Shown here: positions 15,088 through 22,189 of the stretch, one piece after another
How the letters are laid out: each line of letters opens with the position of its first letter
How positions within the stretch are numbered: position 1 is the first letter of the stretch
Assembly (NCBI GenBank): GCA_002359315.1
Contig: DEMS01000017.1
Coordinates: 55,066 to 91,034, forward strand
DNA length: 35,969 nucleotides
DNA from: Bacteroidetes bacterium UBA2664
GTDB taxonomy: Bacteria; Bacteroidota; Rhodothermia; Balneolales; Balneolaceae
Direction of reading: 5' to 3'
Position numbers and translations under genes: made by a program
The notes under the pieces: generated by a model
The model's input: the letters and a program-made list of their open reading frames with translations, nothing else
Database searches by the model: none
Told to the model about the DNA's origin: nothing

Positions 15088-15828
15088 ATGAAAGACTCTA
15101 TGAAATATACCATCAGGCAGTTGCAGAAGCGCATCGACCGGGCCTGCCGGTCAGCCGGTCGCGATCCGGATTCCGTAACCGTTGTACTGGCTACCAAAAC
15201 CGTTCCATCAGAACGTATCCTTGAGGCATCCTCTTTCGGGTATAACATTGTCGCTGAAAATCGTATTCAGGAAGCCGAAGAAAAGATAGCGGCACTTGGA
15301 GATTGCTGGCAGGAGCTGGAATGGCATTTCATCGGCCATTTGCAGAGCAACAAGGTGAACAAGGTGGTTCGGTTTGCCTCGATGGTGCAGTCGATCGACC
15401 GGATGAAAATTGTTCGTAAGATGCACCGGCGACTTGAGAAACTGGATCAATCAATAGACGTTTTGGTTCAGGTGAATGTATCCGGCGAATCAAGCAAATA
15501 TGGAATCGATCCGTCAAGTGCAATTCCATTTATTGAAAAAGTGGCTAATTTTGATCGGCTACGGATAAAAGGACTAATGACGATCGGTCTGTTTTCGGAT
15601 GACTGGCCGAGAGTTCGGGCCGGTTTCCGGCTACTTAAGGAACTTCGGGACGAGATTGACGCCCGTAGTATCCCGGAAGTAGAGATGAAGCATCTTTCCA
15701 TGGGCATGACGAACGATTTCGAGATCGCCATTGAGGAAGGAGCCACAATGATTCGTTTGGGGCGGGCCGTCTTCGGTGAGCGCGATACCCCCGATTCTTA
15801 CTACTGGCCGGGAATTGAAACCTCCTGA
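15088..15828 (+). CDS. yggS: YggS-family pyridoxal phosphate homeostasis protein
   Basis: A 246-residue protein of the YggS/PROSC family, a PLP-binding single-domain barrel that buffers free pyridoxal 5'-phosphate. Seen are V-L-A-T-K-T-V with the PLP lysine Lys37, V-A-E-N-R-I-Q-E-A, W-H-F-I-G-H-L-Q-S-N-K, V-Q-V-N-V-S-G-E-S-S-K-Y-G, and L-S-M-G-M-T-N-D-F-E-I-A-I. Length is slightly above the usual 225-235. ATG 15088 or ATG 15100 could start it. It sits 28 bp after tRNA-Cys and 23 bp before a glutamine amidotransferase gene. Confidence 0.93.
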   Translation: MKDSMKYTIRQLQKRIDRACRSAGRDPDSVTVVLATKTVPSERILEASSFGYNIVAENRIQEAEEKIAALGDCWQELEWHFIGHLQSNKVNKVVRFASMVQSIDRMKIVRKMHRRLEKLDQSIDVLVQVNVSGESSKYGIDPSSAIPFIEKVANFDRLRIKGLMTIGLFSDDWPRVRAGFRLLKELRDEIDARSIPEVEMKHLSMGMTNDFEIAIEEGATMIRLGRAVFGERDTPDSYYWPGIETS

Positions 15829-15851
15829 GTTTTTAATCAAATTAACATCCT

Positions 15852-16559
15852 ATGAATATTCATTATCTACAACATGTGCCGTTTGAAGGGCCGGGCAGCA
15901 TCCGGTTGTGGGCAGAGCAGGCCGGTCGCGAATTGACCGGAACACAACTATATAGAAATGAAACGCTGCCTGATATCGAGCAGGTGGATGCGTTAGTGAT
16001 CATGGGCGGCCCTATGAGCGTTCACGATGAAAACCGTCACCCTTGGCTGCAGCGTGAAAAAGAATTCATTGCTGACTGTATCGCTCGGGAAAAAAAGGTG
16101 TTGGGCATCTGTCTGGGTGCACAACTCATTGCGGATGTCTTAGGAGCAAAAGTTAAGCCGATGGAGCATAAAGAGATCGGCTGGTTCCCATTGGAATGGA
16201 CGGAAACGGCACGCAGACACCCGGTGTTCGATTATCTACCGGCAACACACCCCGTTCTGCACTGGCACGGGGAACACTTTGAAATTCACAATGATGCTCT
16301 GCAACTGGCATCCAGCGAAGCCTGCGAAACTCAGGCTTTTTTATGGAAAAATCACGTACTGGGCCTTCAGTTTCACCTGGAGATGACCAAAGAGGGTCTT
16401 GCCGATTTAATTGCTAACAGTAAGCAGGAACTCGAGTTGGCTGGCGGACCCTGGGTTCAACAGCCTGATGAAATGTTTAACAGAGGTCATTTCGAGGAGA
16501 ATCAAACCGTTTTGAATAAGCTGCTTGACCGGTTTTTCGGAACTTCAAACTTTTGTTGA
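15852..16559 (+). CDS. Class I glutamine amidotransferase (GuaA-like domain alone)
   Basis: A 235-residue stand-alone amidotransferase domain, which releases ammonia from glutamine. The triad is visible: nucleophile Cys87 in L-G-I-C-L-G-A-Q, and His175 and Glu177 in L-Q-F-H-L-E. The oxyanion strand is M-G-G-P-M-S-V. The type resembles the single-domain GMP synthase-like amidotransferases, whose acceptor substrate is usually unknown. No synthase partner lies next to it. It is followed by thiD after 38 bp. Confidence 0.9.
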   Translation: MNIHYLQHVPFEGPGSIRLWAEQAGRELTGTQLYRNETLPDIEQVDALVIMGGPMSVHDENRHPWLQREKEFIADCIAREKKVLGICLGAQLIADVLGAKVKPMEHKEIGWFPLEWTETARRHPVFDYLPATHPVLHWHGEHFEIHNDALQLASSEACETQAFLWKNHVLGLQFHLEMTKEGLADLIANSKQELELAGGPWVQQPDEMFNRGHFEENQTVLNKLLDRFFGTSNFC

Positions 16560-16597
16560 AATGCCTTTTAAAACCAATCTTACATAAGTGTACTGTT

Positions 16598-17404
16598 ATG
16601 AATCCTATTGTGCTAACTTTAGCCAGCAGCGATCCGAGCGGTGGTGCAGGCTTACAGGCAGACCTCAAGACGTTTCAGGCGTTCGGAGCTTACGGAATGT
16701 CAGTGGTTACTGGTTTAACGGCTGGAAACACCGAAGGGGTAAGAGATGTTTTTGCTGTAGACGCCAGTTTCATAGACCAACAGATTGCGCTGGTGATCGA
16801 AGACATTCTACCTCACGGCATCAAAACTGGATTTTTCCTGGATAGTGAAAGTATTGGTTCAGTTGTAAGAAGGCTCCGTATGTTTTCCGACATTCCTTTG
16901 GTTGTTGATCCGGTACTTTCCACTAAGCGAGGTGACCAAATTGCGGCGGATATGGTTATTCAAGCATTAATTGATGATATGATTCCGCTTGCACATCTTA
17001 TTACGCCCAATCTTAAGGAGGCTGAACTGCTAACCGGTATCTCTGTTGAGGATGAGAGATCCCTCAAAAAGGCCGTTAAAAGGCTGCTTTCACTCGGGTG
17101 TGAATCGGTTCTGATTACTTCTTGTAATTTGATCGACGATGAGAACGCTGTGGATTATTTCGCAGATTCCAATTCACATTACTGGTTTTCGGCTCCTAAA
17201 TTACAAACCACAGACTTGCACGGCACTGGTGATACATTGTCGGCCGCAATCACAATATTGCTTGCACAAGGAATCGAAATTCGCAGTGCCATTCAAACTG
17301 CCAAATCCTATGTGCATAAAGCAATTCAGTCAGCACCCGGTTTGGGGCGTGGGTTGGGGCCTTTGAATCATAGAATATTATATGAGTCGATAAGGGAAAG
17401 CTAA
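16598..17404 (+). CDS. thiD: Hydroxymethylpyrimidine (phosphate) kinase
   Basis: A 268-residue ribokinase-fold kinase, normal for ThiD, which phosphorylates HMP and HMP-phosphate in thiamine synthesis; relatives also act on pyridoxal. Marks are A-S-S-D-P-S-G-G-A-G-L-Q-A-D-L-K-T-F at the start, D-P-V-L-S-T-K, T-P-N-L-K-E-A-E-L-L-T-G, and D-L-H-G-T-G-D-T-L-S-A-A with the catalytic Asp. ATG 16598 is chosen over an upstream ATG at 16553, which would add a 15-residue tail overlapping the previous gene. Its TAA stop (17402-17404) lies inside the left core of attC site 3. With yggS close by, a vitamin B6/thiamine theme is possible. Confidence 0.92.
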   Translation: MNPIVLTLASSDPSGGAGLQADLKTFQAFGAYGMSVVTGLTAGNTEGVRDVFAVDASFIDQQIALVIEDILPHGIKTGFFLDSESIGSVVRRLRMFSDIPLVVDPVLSTKRGDQIAADMVIQALIDDMIPLAHLITPNLKEAELLTGISVEDERSLKKAVKRLLSLGCESVLITSCNLIDDENAVDYFADSNSHYWFSAPKLQTTDLHGTGDTLSAAITILLAQGIEIRSAIQTAKSYVHKAIQSAPGLGRGLGPLNHRILYESIRES

Positions 17405-17533
17405 CCAGCGTTTCAACGCGGACTTGGCCGTTCATTGCATTTAAAGAAGATTTTAAAAGTTGCAGTAAATCCAGACTTTTATCACTTTGGGAGCTGGAAA
17501 TGGCCAAGCCGGTTAAACGCCAGACCGTTAAGT
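17399..17533 (+). other. attC site 3
   Basis: Left core AGCTAAC (17399-17405), right core GTTAAGT (17527-17533). GCGTTTCAACGCGGACTTGGCC pairs with the complement of GGCCAAGCCGGTTAAACGC apart from a one-base bulge at each of two places and one mismatch. The loop is longer than in sites 1 and 2, giving 135 bp. It overlaps the end of thiD. Confidence 0.85.
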
Positions 17534-17629
17534 TCCCTCTCAATCTCTTCAGATTTCTTAACTCAATGAATTGCTTTCCACCACGTTTTTAATAAACTTA
17601 TGAAATAACAATTAATAAATGCCATAACG

Positions 17630-17842
17630 ATGGAAAAAGCATTACTTGACGAACTTTCACAACTTAATAAAAGCGAAAAATTGATTTTGGTCGAAGCTTT
17701 GTGGGATTCAATTGCATCTGACCCATCGGAAGTGGAAGTTCCAGAGCATCACAAAGCAATCATTGAAGAACGGCTTAAAACGCTTGAACAAGATAAAGAA
17801 ACAGGAAGTAGTTGGAAAAAAGTCCGTCAAAAATATCTATAA
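17630..17842 (+). CDS. Antitoxin, putative addiction-module component (Unstab_antitox-type)
   Basis: A 70-residue antitoxin of the small helical 'addiction module component' family. The pattern L-S-x-x-E-K-L-x-L-V-E-A-L-W-D-S-I and the later H-x-x-x-I-x-E-R-L are typical. It should neutralise the ParE/RelE-type protein encoded 6 bp downstream. The pair forms a complete cassette between attC sites 3 and 4, a classic cargo that stabilises cassette arrays. Confidence 0.88.
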   Translation: MEKALLDELSQLNKSEKLILVEALWDSIASDPSEVEVPEHHKAIIEERLKTLEQDKETGSSWKKVRQKYL

Positions 17843-17848
17843 GCCACC

Positions 17849-18160
17849 GTGCCAATATCATTAATACTTACCGAAAAGGCACAGGAAGATCTAGATGATG
17901 CCTACCAATGGTATGAAGAAAACGAGCCTGGATTAGGCAAGGAATTAGTTAGATGTATTGATGCTAAAATTGCGGAAATAAAACGCTCTCCACTTCATCA
18001 TCAAGTTGTAAAAAGTGACCGGGTTCGTCGAGCTCTAACTAACAGATTTCCTTTTTCCATCTATTTCGTAGATGAAGAAGAGCTCATTGTCATTTTTGCA
18101 ATTCTTCATCAAAAAAGAAGTCCTGATTTCTGGAAGTCGAGAATATCCCCGGAAACTTAA
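17849..18160 (+). CDS. ParE/RelE-superfamily toxin
   Basis: A 103-residue toxin of the ParE/RelE fold. Visible are L-T-E-K-A-Q-E-D-L-D-D-A-Y-Q-W-Y-E, V-R-R-A-L-T-N-R-F-P-F-S-I-Y-F, and the C-terminal strand I-V-I-F-A-I-L-H-Q-K-R-S-P-D-F-W. Whether it acts on gyrase or on ribosome-bound mRNA cannot be told from sequence. The start is GTG 17849. The TAA stop lies inside the left core of attC site 4. Confidence 0.9.
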   Translation: MPISLILTEKAQEDLDDAYQWYEENEPGLGKELVRCIDAKIAEIKRSPLHHQVVKSDRVRRALTNRFPFSIYFVDEEELIVIFAILHQKRSPDFWKSRISPET

Positions 18161-18242
18161 CAAACGTTTCAAGCGGACTGGAAACAGTGGGTTGCTTGTA
18201 GTACATTTCCATACCAGCCGCTTATTTGCCAAACCGTTATAC
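18155..18242 (+). other. attC site 4
   Basis: Left core ACTTAAC (18155-18161) fits the RYYYAAC consensus exactly; right core is GTTATAC (18236-18242). AAGCGGACTGG pairs with the complement of CCAGCCGCTT except for an extra A, the same bulge as in sites 1-3. Length is 88 bp. Confidence 0.87.
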
Positions 18243-18303
18243 CTACTCTTCTCGCAATAAAATAGCGCTTGATTAAGTTAACATAATTGTTAACATTTGT
18301 TCT

Positions 18304-18654
18304 GTGAAAGAAATCAAGTTCTATAAAACCCAATCAGGCAAAGTTCCCGTAAAAGAGTTTTTGGACTCACTGAGTTCTAAACATGCCCAGAAGGTTGCAT
18401 GGGTTCTTGAGTTGGTTGAAAGACTGGACCAAGTTCCGGTTCAATATTTCAAGAAATTGAAAAGCACAGATGATATCTGGGAGGTTCGGGCAAGAATCGG
18501 ATCGAACAGTTTCAGAATTCTTGGTTTCATTGATGGTGATGAATTTATCATCCTGACAAATGGATTTTCCAAAAAATCACAAAAAACACCAAAGAAAGAA
18601 ATTAAACTGGCAGAGCAGCGCAAAGCTGATTATCTGTCCCGAAAAGGAGATTAA
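18304..18654 (+). CDS. HigB-type toxin (phage Gp49-like RelE fold)
   Basis: A 116-residue protein of the Gp49-like HigB toxin family. The run is I-K-F-Y-K-T-Q-S-G-K-V-P-V-K-E-F-L-D, F-K-K-L-K-S-T-D-D-I-W-E-V-R, F-R-I-L-G-F-I and L-T-N-G-F-S-K-K-S-Q-K-T-P, all typical. Such toxins cut mRNA on the ribosome. GTG 18304 is the start. The toxin-before-antitoxin order is normal for HigBA, and the antitoxin gene follows after 2 bp. Confidence 0.9.
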   Translation: MKEIKFYKTQSGKVPVKEFLDSLSSKHAQKVAWVLELVERLDQVPVQYFKKLKSTDDIWEVRARIGSNSFRILGFIDGDEFIILTNGFSKKSQKTPKKEIKLAEQRKADYLSRKGD

Positions 18655-18656
18655 AC

Positions 18657-18935
18657 ATGAGTGATTTACAAGCTTATATCAGCGACCGTAAAAAACAAGA
18701 TCCCGAGTTTGCCGAAGGCTACGATGAAGGATTTCGCAGTTTCAAAATTGGTGTGCTTTTAAAGCAAGCCAGAGAAAATGCCGGTCTTACTCAGGACGAA
18801 TTGGCTAAGCAATTGAACACTAAAAAAACTGCAGTATCAAGAATTGAAAATCATGCGGAAGATATCCGGCTTTCAACCCTTGAAAAATACGCCAAAGTAT
18901 TCGGCAAAAAACTGCGAGTCGAACTTGTGGATTGA
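18657..18935 (+). CDS. HigA-type antitoxin with XRE helix-turn-helix
   Basis: A 92-residue antitoxin. Residues about 33-88 form an XRE helix-turn-helix: L-L-K-Q-A-R-E-N-A-G-L-T-Q-D-E-L-A-K-Q-L and T-A-V-S-R-I-E-N. Besides neutralising HigB it should bind the operon promoter as a repressor. It is 2 bp downstream of the toxin and ends 5 bp before attC site 5. Confidence 0.92.
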   Translation: MSDLQAYISDRKKQDPEFAEGYDEGFRSFKIGVLLKQARENAGLTQDELAKQLNTKKTAVSRIENHAEDIRLSTLEKYAKVFGKKLRVELVD

Positions 18936-18940
18936 GGCAG

Positions 18941-19030
18941 ACATAACCAGTGTTTCCTGTGGACCGGTTCAGGTTTCTTTCTGAACATTAGAGTAAATAA
19001 CCCCGCCGTACAACCACCACGCCGTTATAC
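18941..19030 (+). other. attC site 5 (partly degenerate)
   Basis: Left core ACATAAC (18941-18947), right core GTTATAC (19024-19030), 90 bp. The inner stem is weaker than in the other sites (TGTGGACCGG against the complement of CCCCGCCGTACA). Position right after the HigA stop and the core spacing support the call. Confidence 0.7.
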
Positions 19031-19105
19031 CCACTTTTCAAAAAACTAATTTCTTCCGGTTTTCATCGTAAATAATTACATTCAGAGAAACCAAACACTT
19101 TTCCT

Positions 19106-19339
19106 ATGATTACCGATTTAAAAGAGATTGAAAATTCAGTTCTGAATCTAAACAAAAAAGACAAAGCGCGTTTAGCTGACAAATTATTACAGAGCATTCA
19201 TGGAAAAATTGATCCTGAAATTGAACAGGCTTGGATTGATGAAGTTCAAAAGAGAAAAGAGTCACTTAAATCTGGTGAGGCATCCCTTCATTCTGCTTCT
19301 GATGTGATAAATGAGGTAAGAAAATGTCTTCAAAAGTGA
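19106..19339 (+). CDS. Orphaned antitoxin, addiction-module component type
   Basis: A 77-residue protein similar in layout to the antitoxin at 17630: L-N-L-N-K-K-D-K-A-R-L-A-D-K-L-L-Q-S-I and I-E-Q-A-W-I-D-E-V-Q-K-R. Its expected ParE/RelE partner starts at 19324, overlapping its end by 16 bases, but that toxin is cut after about 22 codons. The antitoxin appears intact and now has no local toxin. Confidence 0.82.
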   Translation: MITDLKEIENSVLNLNKKDKARLADKLLQSIHGKIDPEIEQAWIDEVQKRKESLKSGEASLHSASDVINEVRKCLQK

Positions 19340-19389
19340 CTATTAAATTTCATTTGGAAGCCAGAAAAGAATTTTTTGAAGCAGTAGAC
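19324..19389 (+). pseudogene. 5' remnant of a ParE/RelE toxin gene
   Basis: The first 22 codons (M-S-S-K-V-T-I-K-F-H-L-E-A-R-K-E-F-F-E-A then V-D) match the start of a ParE/RelE toxin, where W-Y-E would be expected next. After that the sequence changes abruptly in composition and no longer resembles a toxin. The reading frame stays open into the outer-membrane protein gene, so a 477-residue fusion could be read, but the toxin is certainly inactive. Confidence 0.75.
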
Positions 19390-19458
19390 GGCATGTCGTT
19401 CTCCTTCAGCCCGAGTCATCTGCTTTATTCAGTTACGCTACCCCGGATTCGCAATTTC

Positions 19459-20757
19459 ATGAAAAGAATAGAAAATATCACGACTGCGGTATGTCTGATC
19501 GTACTTTTATGGCTATGTGCTGCCGTCAACCCTGCGTCAGCACAGGAGGCGGGGATGGCAACACCCACCCGGCTCGCGCTCTTCCTCGACTGTAACTTCT
19601 GCGATGAGACGTTCATACGTCAGGAGATGCCTTATCTGGATCACGTCCGAGACCGTGAAGTCGCCGATGTTCACGTTCTAGTCACCCAGGAAAGCACAGG
19701 ATCAGGTGGAGTGGCACGGACCATCGATGTAATCGGCCTGGGCATCTTCAACGGGCTGGATTTCTCGATCGTCTTCAATTCGCCTGCCGACGCCACTGAG
19801 GCCGAAGAGCGGGACGGATTTCTCCGAATCCTCGAAGCCACGCTCGTGCCGTACCTGATGCAGACTTCCATAGGAGACAGATTGCGTGTGGATATCGCGC
19901 CGTCCGAAGTATCCACCACAGGGCAGACCCTGACAACGGAAGACCCCTGGAACCATTGGACGATCGAAGTCTATGCCGATGGTAGCGCCGACTTCGAGTC
20001 CCAGCGGCGCTCTTACGACACCCGATACGGGGTGTATGTCAGCCGTGTGACTGAGGATTGGAAGCTTCAATTCCGGCCCTTCTTTAACTACAACTACGAT
20101 CGATTTGAACGTGAGGAAAGAACGATCACGAGCACGGCCCGACGCGACGGATTCACCAGCTATGTCGTACGGAGCATCTCGCCGCACTGGTCAGCCGGTG
20201 CATACGGAGATATTCTTACCTCGACGTTCTCTAACGTGGACTGGCGCTACCGTTTCATGGGCGCAGTGGAGTGGAACCTCTACCCTTACCGCGAAGCGAA
20301 TCGGCGACAGCTGACGGTTGCATATCGCCTGGGCGCCTCGCACATTACCTATCGAGACACTACAATCTATAACGAAATCGAACAAGTGCTTCCACAGCAT
20401 CTACTCAACGCAGGGTACAAAGTCGTCCAGCCATGGGGAGGGATCGCAATAGGCATTAATGCCTCGCAGTACCTGCACGACCTGTCTCGGAACAGTCTTC
20501 AGTTTGATACGGAGTTCGAAATTCGTATTACAAGAGGGCTTTCCGTCGAGATTGGTGGCTTCCTTGAACTCATCCGCGATCAGATCAACCTCCCAAAGGG
20601 TAACACAGACCTGGAAGATGTGCTCCTGCGGCGCAGACAGCTCGAAACCAACTACGAGGCGGGCATCAGCTTCGGATTCCGCTACCGCTTCGGCTCGCTT
20701 CTTAACAATGTCGTAAACCCGCGCTTTGGAGGTATCGGCAACCGGGACCGATTCTGA
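19459..20757 (+). CDS. Predicted outer-membrane beta-barrel protein, GC-rich, unknown function
   Basis: A 432-residue protein. The signal peptide runs through V-C-L-I-V-L-L-W-L-C-A-A-V to A-S-A-Q. The mature start, L-F-L-D-C-N-F-C-D, then E-M-P-Y-L-D-H-V-R-D-R and A-D-V-H-V-L-V-T, is a pattern I associate with uncharacterised proteins of Gemmatimonadota and Bacteroidota relatives; that link is from memory. The second half has many aromatic beta-strands and the chain ends in Phe, as outer-membrane barrels often do. ATG 19459 is chosen because it begins the signal peptide. Composition is markedly GC-richer than neighbouring cassettes, suggesting a different donor. It ends 3 bp before a decayed attC. 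Confidence 0.78.
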   Translation: MKRIENITTAVCLIVLLWLCAAVNPASAQEAGMATPTRLALFLDCNFCDETFIRQEMPYLDHVRDREVADVHVLVTQESTGSGGVARTIDVIGLGIFNGLDFSIVFNSPADATEAEERDGFLRILEATLVPYLMQTSIGDRLRVDIAPSEVSTTGQTLTTEDPWNHWTIEVYADGSADFESQRRSYDTRYGVYVSRVTEDWKLQFRPFFNYNYDRFEREERTITSTARRDGFTSYVVRSISPHWSAGAYGDILTSTFSNVDWRYRFMGAVEWNLYPYREANRRQLTVAYRLGASHITYRDTTIYNEIEQVLPQHLLNAGYKVVQPWGGIAIGINASQYLHDLSRNSLQFDTEFEIRITRGLSVEIGGFLELIRDQINLPKGNTDLEDVLLRRRQLETNYEAGISFGFRYRFGSLLNNVVNPRFGGIGNRDRF

Positions 20758-20759
20758 CC

Positions 20760-20869
20760 CGCGAACTTTGAAGCGGTCGTAGCTTCGGTTACCTGTGTTG
20801 CTTGTTTAAACTATTTAGCCTTCATTTTCAATGACTTAGCCGCGCCGCTTATTTGGCAAACCGGAACTT
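20760..20869 (+). other. attC site 6, truncated at the crossover point
   Basis: GCCGCTTATTTGGCAAACCG (20844-20863) matches 18217-18236 of attC site 4 at 19 of 20 positions. After the shared G, site 4 continues TTATAC but this site continues GAACTT. On the left, CGCGAAC (20760-20766) and AAGCGGTCG provide a weak left core and a stem with one extra T. This is the right end of the array. Confidence 0.7.
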
Positions 20870-20963
20870 AAAATTTCGAACATTCATGAAATGCTCAGTT
20901 TAAATTGCTGCCAGTGCTGAAAGATTTATTGCAAAAACGGACGGAGAGCGACTTTCTCACTTC

Positions 20964-21260
20964 TTATTTTTTACTTCTAAGCATCATCTCCTGAATAACC
21001 GTATCAAACGGAATTTCCTTTTCAACGAGAAGGACAAGGAGGTGATAAATCAGGTCTGCGGATTCACCTACTATTTCCGCCTGTTTTTTATTTTTGGATG
21101 CTATAATTGTTTCTACAGCCTCCTCCCCGAGTTTTTGAGCGATCTTATCGATGCCTTTTTTGAATAATTTGGTAGAATATGATCCTTTAGGTTTTTCCAC
21201 CCGCCTGCTGATTAATAGTCTTTCGAGGTCATATAAAAATTCGATTTCTTCCTTCGCCAT
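20964..21260 (-). CDS. hisE: Phosphoribosyl-ATP pyrophosphatase
   Basis: A 98-residue HisE, catalysing step 2 of histidine synthesis (PR-ATP to PR-AMP). Marks are L-Y-D-L-E-R-L-L-I-S-R, S-Y-S-T-K-L-F, K-L-G-E-E-A-V-E-T-I-I-A and E-S-A-D-L-I-Y-H-L-L-V-L-L. It is HisE alone; the HisI domain (step 3), often fused in front, is absent here and must be elsewhere. It is 3 bp after hisF and is the last gene of the his locus. Confidence 0.95.
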   Translation of the reverse strand: MAKEEIEFLYDLERLLISRRVEKPKGSYSTKLFKKGIDKIAQKLGEEAVETIIASKNKKQAEIVGESADLIYHLLVLLVEKEIPFDTVIQEMMLRSKK

Positions 21261-21263
21261 TAT

Positions 21264-22037
21264 TTAAAGTATTGATTCGTTAATTGTTCGGACACTTATC
21301 CCCTGTAGTGCCATCTCTTTTTTCAGTTCAGAGATTTCGATCTCCCTGAAGTGAAAGATACTAGCCGCCAACACAGCGTCAGCATTTCCTTTAAGTACAG
21401 CCTCACAACAGTGCTGAACCGTACCGGCTCCGCCGCTTGCGATTACCGGTATAGTAACTGTTTGATTGACTAATTTCAGTAAATCTATATCAAAACCTGA
21501 TTTTGTGCCATCCCGATCCATACTGGTCAACAGGATCTCTCCGGCCCCTAATAATTCCACTTTCTTCATCCATTCGATGGCATCTATGCCGGTAGCTTCA
21601 GATCCGCCTTTTACAAAAATTTCCCAGGAGCCACCAACTTGTTTGGCATCCACTGCTGCGACGATTGCCTGCGAACCAAATGCCGATGAAGCTTCCGTCA
21701 GAAGGCCGGGATTTTTTACAATTGAGCTGTTAAGGGAAACTTTATCTGCACCCGCTTTCAATATTTCTTCGATTTCATCCACGGTACGAATTCCTCCTCC
21801 CACTGTAAAGGGTATATTAATCTCTTTTGCGATATCCCTCACCAGATTTACCAATGTTTTTCGTTTTTCTTTCGTCGCGGTAATATCCAGAAACACCAAT
21901 TCATCGGCTCCCTCATTCGTGTAGCGGCGAGCCAGTTCGATTGGATCCCCTGCATCACGCAGCCCGATAAAGTTAACTCCTTTAACGGTTCTGCCGTTCT
22001 TAATGTCGAGACAAGGTATGATTCTTTTAGTCAGCAT
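21264..22037 (-). CDS. hisF: Imidazole glycerol phosphate synthase cyclase subunit
   Basis: A 257-residue (beta/alpha)8 barrel that, with HisH, makes imidazole glycerol phosphate and AICAR. It begins M-L-T-K-R-I-I-P-C-L-D-I-K-N-G-R with the catalytic Asp11, and contains L-V-F-L-D-I-T-A, V-G-G-G-I-R and T-S-M-D-R-D-G-T-K with the second catalytic Asp. Length is typical. It lies with hisE on the far side of the serpin gene from hisA, so hisFE need their own promoter within 22038-22189. Confidence 0.96.
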   Translation of the reverse strand: MLTKRIIPCLDIKNGRTVKGVNFIGLRDAGDPIELARRYTNEGADELVFLDITATKEKRKTLVNLVRDIAKEINIPFTVGGGIRTVDEIEEILKAGADKVSLNSSIVKNPGLLTEASSAFGSQAIVAAVDAKQVGGSWEIFVKGGSEATGIDAIEWMKKVELLGAGEILLTSMDRDGTKSGFDIDLLKLVNQTVTIPVIASGGAGTVQHCCEAVLKGNADAVLAASIFHFREIEISELKKEMALQGISVRTINESIL

Positions 22038-22189
22038 AATTTATGAACCAAAAGATAAAAAATTTTTAGGTACTGTCTGCTTTTCAAGTGTACTACATAT
22101 AAGAAGGTTTCATAAAATTCGTTTAATGATAGGAAGCCGTTTAAAAACAGGTATTGAATTCGTTGATATTTTAAACTGACAAGCTGAAT

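Noticed and set aside
15003..15248. Open frames on both strands over tRNA-Cys and the start of yggS
   Set aside because: They overlap a well-formed tRNA and a clear YggS coding region and show no family features.
19324..20757. A genuine 477-residue protein with a toxin-like N-terminus
   Set aside because: The signal peptide begins at internal ATG 19459, and composition changes at about 19390, so a chance in-frame fusion is more likely.
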